Source: Kiloniellales bacterium
GTDB lineage: Bacteria > Pseudomonadota > Alphaproteobacteria > Kiloniellales > JAKSDN01
Length of the DNA: 7,731 bases
Reading direction: 5' to 3'
Assembly: GCA_022360075.1 (NCBI GenBank)
Contig: JAKSDN010000650.1
Span: 1-7,731 of the forward strand
Shown here piece by piece: positions 4,404-7,731 of the stretch (the stretch's first letter is position 1; the number at the start of each line of letters is the position of its first letter). The notes under the pieces were generated by a model. That model searched no databases. It was not told the origin of the DNA and saw only the letters and a program-made list of their open reading frames with translations. The position numbers were made by a program, and so were the translations under genes.

Positions 4404-6088
4404 GACCTCGCCAGACCGAATTCGTCGACCGCGTCGTGGCAGCGCTGGAGACGCACGGCAATACGCTCGGCGTGGCACCGACGGGCGCCGGCAAGACGAT
4501 CTGCATGGGCGCGGTGCTGGGCCGACTACTCGACGGCGGCCACCGGGCGCTGGTGCTCCAGCACCGCGACGAGCTGACCCGGCAGAACGTCGAGAAATGC
4601 CAGGCCATCAATCCGGGGCTCGACCCCTCGGTGGTCGACGCGTCCGGCAAGGACTTCGGCGGCCGGGCGATCTTCGCCATGGTGCCGACGCTGGCCCGGC
4701 CCCGGAACCTCGATCGCCTGCCCCCGGTCGATCTGATCGTGGTCGACGAGGCGCACCATGCGCCGGCCGAGACTTACCGGCGCATCATCGACCGGGCCCA
4801 GGAGCTCAACTCGGCAGTCAAGCTGCTCGGCCTCACCGCGACGCCGCGCCGCGCCGACAAGAAGGCCCTCCGGGAGATCTTCTCGAACGTCGCCGATCAA
4901 GTCCTGGTCGGCGAGTTGATCGCGTCTGGCCATCTGGTGAGGCCCCGGACCTTCGTGATCGACCTCGGTTTACAGAACCAACTGCTGGCCGCGAAGCGGC
5001 GGGCCGCCGACTTTGATCCCGAAGAGATCAACGCGATCATGAACCATGCGCCGGTCAACGCCGCGGTGGTCGAGCACTGGAGCGAACGGGCCGCTGACCG
5101 GCAGACGGTTGCTTTCACATCGACGGTGAGCCACGCCGCCGAGCTCGCCGCCGCATTCCGAGCCAAGGGGATCACGGCGGCCGTGGTCCATGGCGATATG
5201 CCGGCCGGCGAGCGTGTAGCGATCCTCGAGGCCTATGACCGTGGCGCCGTGCAGGTGCTCGCCAACTGCTTCGTCCTCGGTGAGGGCTGGGATCACCAGC
5301 CGACGTCCTGCGTGCTGCTGCTGCGGCCAACCTCGTTCAAGTCGCCCTGGACGCAGATGATCGGCCGAGGCCTGCGTCCCGTGGATCCGCGCCTGTATCC
5401 CGGTGTCGAGAAGAGCGACTGCCTGGTCCTGGACTTTGGCGTCAGCACCATCCTGCACGGCTCGCTTGAGCAATCCGTCGACCTGGACGCGAAGCTCGCG
5501 GCGGTCGCCCGAGAGCGCAATGGCAATGGCGTGGCGGCAACGAGGTCCTGCCCGTCGTGCAGCGCGGAAGTGCCGGCCGTTGCGGTCGATTGCCCGATGT
5601 GCGGCGAGCGTTTCTTTGACGAAATCGCCCGGCTGCTGAACTTCGAGCTCGTGGAGATCGACCTCCTCGAGCGCAGCAATTTCGCCTGGACCGATGTTTC
5701 CCGAGAAACAGACGGCAGCCTCATGGTCGCCCATGGCTTCGAAGGCTTCGCGGTCGTGCAGCGCGATGGTGCGACCTGGGTCGCGGTGGCCGGGATGCAA
5801 AAGCGTGAAGGCCAAAAGGGCACTGCGGAGATCATCGCCAAGGGCGATCGGTCGGTGTGCCTGGCTCGCGCCGACGACTTCATGAACGCAACCGAGAGTG
5901 CCGAGACGGCGCACAAGAGCCGGGCTTGGACGCAGCAGGCGCCGACGCCCAAGCAATGGCAATACCTCCCCAGCTGGGTCAATCCGGACGGCCTCACGCG
6001 CTACGGCGCGTGCTGTCATCTCGACCTGAAGTTCAACGGAGCCCTGATCTCGCGAGCGCTCACCGGCCCCGTCTGGGAGGTGGCGTGA
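4394..6088 (+). CDS. SF2 (DEAD/DEAH) helicase with zinc ribbon
   Basis: The start chosen is ATG 4394, with AGGAGG at 4381-4386 (7-base spacing); a GTG at 4361 would add 11 residues with no clear ribosome binding site. The 564-residue protein begins with the Q-motif-like LRPRQTEF. It then shows Walker A APTGAGKT (28-35), LVLQHRDEL (motif Ia), VVDEAHH (116-122, DEAH box), TATPRR (148-153), the second RecA domain with VVHGDMP, VLANCFVLGEGWD (288-300) and arginine-finger motif QMIGRGLRP (321-329). A CPSC...CPMC zinc ribbon (Cys386, 389, 400, 403) follows. The C-terminal 150 residues include a globular segment (WTDVSRETDGSLMVAHGF) and a PTPKQWQYLP motif common at the end of phage helicases of this type. 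It resembles phage replication/recombination helicases in the UvsW/ComFA-like part of SF2; the exact job (fork remodelling, origin opening, recombination) is open. Confidence 0.85.
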   Translation: MLLRPRQTEFVDRVVAALETHGNTLGVAPTGAGKTICMGAVLGRLLDGGHRALVLQHRDELTRQNVEKCQAINPGLDPSVVDASGKDFGGRAIFAMVPTLARPRNLDRLPPVDLIVVDEAHHAPAETYRRIIDRAQELNSAVKLLGLTATPRRADKKALREIFSNVADQVLVGELIASGHLVRPRTFVIDLGLQNQLLAAKRRAADFDPEEINAIMNHAPVNAAVVEHWSERAADRQTVAFTSTVSHAAELAAAFRAKGITAAVVHGDMPAGERVAILEAYDRGAVQVLANCFVLGEGWDHQPTSCVLLLRPTSFKSPWTQMIGRGLRPVDPRLYPGVEKSDCLVLDFGVSTILHGSLEQSVDLDAKLAAVARERNGNGVAATRSCPSCSAEVPAVAVDCPMCGERFFDEIARLLNFELVEIDLLERSNFAWTDVSRETDGSLMVAHGFEGFAVVQRDGATWVAVAGMQKREGQKGTAEIIAKGDRSVCLARADDFMNATESAETAHKSRAWTQQAPTPKQWQYLPSWVNPDGLTRYGACCHLDLKFNGALISRALTGPVWEVA

Positions 6089-6333
6089 TGCTCCACAGAG
6101 CTCCAGACAGCGTCTCCGAAGTCGAGCACCTGTTTAGCCAAGTCACGCGCCTATGGCCCTCTGGTGCCGCGCTCCTGGTCGGCGATTGCCCCTTCTGCAC
6201 CGTCGGCGCCGGCCGGCTGGTGATCGACACCTATGCCGACACCTTCCGGACTTTCTGCTGCGCCGCCTATGGCGGGCCCGAGGAAGCCCGACAGCGAATC
6301 GAGTGCTTAACGACAACCGAAAGCGAAAACTGA
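6088..6333 (+). CDS. Small zinc-finger protein, CHC2-like pattern (81 residues)
   Basis: The ATG overlaps the helicase stop (TGATG) and has GGGAGG 7 bases upstream; the adjacent GTG at 6085 is a weaker alternative. Cysteines 34 and 37 (GDCPFC) and 57-58 (RTFCCAAYGGPEEA) bracket a beta-strand stretch LVIDTYADTFRTF. This resembles the CHC2 zinc ribbon of DnaG/phage primases, where CPFH..., a hydrophobic strand and a second Cys pair are followed by a GGD-type turn. The primase in this window has lost those cysteines, so this protein may supply the zinc finger in trans for template recognition. That partnership is inference. Only the Cys pattern and gene position are seen, and a generic zinc-binding protein remains possible. 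Confidence 0.6.
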   Translation: MLHRAPDSVSEVEHLFSQVTRLWPSGAALLVGDCPFCTVGAGRLVIDTYADTFRTFCCAAYGGPEEARQRIECLTTTESEN

Positions 6334-6546
6334 TTGGCCCGTCGTCTGTCCGATAGCCCTGCTGCAATTCGGATCCGCCGATATCGCGAGCGGCGGCGAG
6401 AGGGCCGCGTCGTCGCCCTGTGTGAGGTCGAGGCCGAGGAGGTGGAGGCCCTGATCGCGGCCGGCTATCTGTCGCCGGAAGACGAGGATGATCGTGAGGC
6501 GATCGGCCGCGCCCTGCTCCAGCGCTATCGAGAATGTAACGCGTAA
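6334..6546 (+). CDS. Small basic/acidic phage protein (RRYRERRREG family)
   Basis: The protein has 70 residues: a basic N-terminal helix (RIRRYRERRREGRVV, 13-27) followed by an acidic helical half (EVEAEEVEALIAAGYLSPEDEDDREAIGRALLQRYREC). This layout, with a hydrophobic strand then EALIAAG-LS and a second helix, matches a family of unnamed small proteins common in alphaproteobacterial prophages near replication and terminase genes. The strongly basic first helix suggests nucleic-acid contact, perhaps with a ribbon-helix-helix-like or dimer-forming C-terminus, but no function is established. The TTG at 6334 directly follows the UGA of the preceding gene in the same frame, with only weak ribosome-binding-site support, so initiation probably depends on ribosomes terminating there. 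Confidence 0.65.
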   Translation: MARRLSDSPAAIRIRRYRERRREGRVVALCEVEAEEVEALIAAGYLSPEDEDDREAIGRALLQRYRECNA

Positions 6547-6550
6547 CGCC

Positions 6551-6613
6551 ATGGATCTTTGGGATCGGCTATACACGGCCCGTGGTGCAGTTGTTGAACG
6601 GAGGTCGAATTGA
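6551..6613 (+). CDS. Tiny 20-residue ORF, possible leader
   Basis: The ORF encodes MDLWDRLYTARGAVVERRSN. It starts 4 bases after the previous stop and overlaps the next TTG start by TTGA. There is no clear ribosome binding site of its own. It may be a coupled leader peptide or chance; nothing is recognised. Confidence 0.25.
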   Translation: MDLWDRLYTARGAVVERRSN

Positions 6614-6732
6614 CGACGAGGGACATGAAGATCGCGCACACAAGGTTTCCGAGTTCCGCCGCCGGCCGCCGTCCGTTCAATCGCCTGCACCGGCTGTTCC
6701 TTGGTCGTCACGGCCGGCGGCGGATGCCATGA
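6610..6732 (+). CDS. Arginine-rich 40-residue ORF
   Basis: The TTG start at 6610 has GGAGG at 6600-6604 (5-base spacing), and the stop overlaps the ATG of the next gene (ATGA at 6729). The peptide reads MTTRDMKIAHTRFPSSAAGR, then RPFNRLHRLFLGRHGRRRMP. It has ten arginines and one amphipathic RLHRLFLGR helix, so binding to nucleic acid or membrane is conceivable. Coupling at both ends and a good ribosome binding site favour translation. No family is recognised. Confidence 0.4.
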   Translation: MTTRDMKIAHTRFPSSAAGRRPFNRLHRLFLGRHGRRRMP

Positions 6733-7247
6733 CATCCGGAGCTCTGGCACCAGCACAGCTTGCCCTTGGCCGCTTCGCTCAGGCGGTCGGCGCCAATGTG
6801 GACACGAGGGCCATTGCCTCGGCCGAGGGCTTCAACTCTGCGGTCAACCGCGTCGTGCTGTCGCAGACGAGCGCGTTGAAGGGCCAGCTTTCCGATCGCG
6901 ATGTCCGGTTCCTCGAGGCGACGGCGCCGCAGCTATCGAACACGCCGGGTGGTAACCGGCTGATCATCGACTATCTGCGCCGACTCAATGATCGGGCGGT
7001 TCTACGCGCACGGCGCATGGCAGATTTCGCTCAGCAGAACCGCTCGCTCAATCCGCCGGGACAAAGTTCGTTCTTCCAGGAATGGCGCGCATTCGAACAG
7101 CAGAACCCGGTCTTCACACGGGAGGATCAGGTCCAGGCCAACGCGGTTGCGACGGGCTCGCCGGTGCCTGGTGCCGCCGCTGCGTCCCCTGGGCCGGGAA
7201 CGGTCTCTGAGGATGCCAAAACCCTGTTGCAGGAGCTGAATTTCTGA
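6729..7247 (+). CDS. Phage internal-virion-like protein, apparently only the C-terminal part
   Basis: The protein has 172 residues from the ATG that overlaps the preceding stop; an in-frame GTG at 6582 would give 221 residues, but its extra part is Pro/Arg-rich and shadows the 40-residue ORF. The pattern LGRFAQAVGANVDTRAIASA, FNSAVNRVVL, LSDRDVRFLEATAPQLSNTPGGNR and a long helix ending FAQQNRSL resembles the C-terminal domain of virion-associated or DNA-ejection proteins in podovirus-like and related phages, where it usually follows a long N-terminal helical region absent here. A disordered Ala/Pro/Ser tail and SEDAKTLLQELNF close the protein. It is followed, with a 1-base overlap (TGATG), by another virion-type gene. 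Family assignment is from remembered sequence pattern, without a search. Confidence 0.55.
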   Translation: MTSGALAPAQLALGRFAQAVGANVDTRAIASAEGFNSAVNRVVLSQTSALKGQLSDRDVRFLEATAPQLSNTPGGNRLIIDYLRRLNDRAVLRARRMADFAQQNRSLNPPGQSSFFQEWRAFEQQNPVFTREDQVQANAVATGSPVPGAAAASPGPGTVSEDAKTLLQELNF

Positions 7248-7731
7248 TGGTTGATCTCCCTCCGATCGGGGACGAGAACCAGGGGCAGCAGCCCCTACAG
7301 CCGCAGGGCGTGCCTGGCTTCGGAAGGCTGACCGGTCCGTCGCGTGCCCGCCGCATCGCTGTCATCGAAGAACTGGACCGGCGCGGCGCGCTGCCACCAC
7401 GAAAGAAAGCCGTGCTCGATGAGCTGAGGCGTCGCCGTGCGTGGCCGCCGCCGCTGCAAACTGGTCCACAGCAGAGCATCCCCCAGCAAATCATGGGCGC
7501 CGTTGGGAGCACTGCGAGAGGCGCTGTCGAGGCGGTGACCGGCGAAGGCCGGCGCTCCGAGGACCTGCCCGAGCTGCAATCGATGCTGCGACAAGAGGGC
7601 CGCCGGCTGATCACCGATCAGCGGCCTGGCGAGCCACCGACTCTGGCCTCTCCCGATCTGATCACGAATCAACGCCTGATGGGCGCGGTCGATATCCCGG
7701 CCAGCACGCAAGGCAAGATCGCAGCGATTCA
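7247..7731 (+). CDS. Start of a large phage virion (DNA-ejection-like) protein, cut by window end
   Basis: The frame stays open from ATG 7247 to the window edge (161 codons). Residues 1-28 are Pro/Gln-rich. Residues 32-66 (ARRIAVIEELDRRGALPPRKKAVLDELRRRRAW) are a charged two-helix repeat. Then come QQIMGAVGSTARGAVEAVTG (81-99), the motif EGRRSEDLPEL (100-110) and further helix. Charged ELDRRG-LPP segments followed by GAVEAVTGEGR-ED-PEL occur at the N-terminus of large internal virion or ejection proteins of phages, often several hundred residues long. An AGGAG lies at 7231-7235. Position directly after another virion-like gene supports this. Without the C-terminus the assignment stays tentative. 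Confidence 0.5.
   Translation, partial: MVDLPPIGDENQGQQPLQPQGVPGFGRLTGPSRARRIAVIEELDRRGALPPRKKAVLDELRRRRAWPPPLQTGPQQSIPQQIMGAVGSTARGAVEAVTGEGRRSEDLPELQSMLRQEGRRLITDQRPGEPPTLASPDLITNQRLMGAVDIPASTQGKIAAI

Noticed and set aside
4303..5016. 237-codon plus-strand ORF overlapping the helicase
   Set aside because: Arg/Pro/Gly-rich shadow frame of the helicase motifs.
4970..6019. 349-codon minus-strand ORF
   Set aside because: It lies opposite the conserved motifs of the SF2 helicase, with no recognisable domain or start signal.

Overview
The window is GC-rich, and every convincing gene lies on the + strand, closely packed with many ATGA- or TTGA-type start/stop overlaps. The layout resembles the early (control plus replication) region of a temperate phage, prophage or phage-derived element, running into virion-protein genes at the right end. 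The protein families look alphaproteobacterial (for example an accessory protein with a PRPKYDWE-type C-terminal domain and a small RRYRERRREG-type phage protein). That host assignment is inference from family resemblance; nothing in the window proves it. No integrase, terminase, capsid or rRNA/tRNA gene is visible.

Left part (1-1900): an accessory protein of unknown function (99-773) is followed by about 100 bases of non-coding DNA with four copies of a GGCCGATAAT-type 10-mer and a separate 9-bp inverted repeat whose right arm contains the Shine-Dalgarno (SD) sequence of the next gene. That gene (873-1163) encodes an AlpA/Xis-like helix-turn-helix protein, probably a regulator or excisionase. 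Four very small ORFs follow (1160-1279, 1333-1521, 1518-1700, 1697-1885). The last encodes a 62-residue protein ending in EDLDEEIPF, which closely matches the C-terminal tip of single-stranded-DNA-binding protein (SSB).

Middle part (1900-6088): a 715-residue Toprim primase fused to a RepA-like hexameric helicase ATPase is followed by about 350 bases rich in hairpins and TTGGCCAA-type repeats, which is a candidate origin of replication or RNA control region. An alternative 119-residue reading frame crosses this stretch and is doubtful. Next is a 564-residue SF2 (DEAH) helicase with a zinc ribbon and a C-terminal extension.

Right part (6088-7731): an 81-residue protein with a CxxC...CC zinc-finger pattern, a 70-residue basic phage protein, two tiny coupled ORFs, a 172-residue protein resembling the C-terminal part of a phage internal-virion protein, and the start of a larger proline-rich phage protein that runs off the window. 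The HTH protein and the repeats probably control the cluster. The primase-helicase, SF2 helicase, zinc-finger protein and SSB-tip protein would act together in DNA replication or recombination. The step from replication genes straight to an apparently shortened virion gene suggests a mosaic or deleted phage.
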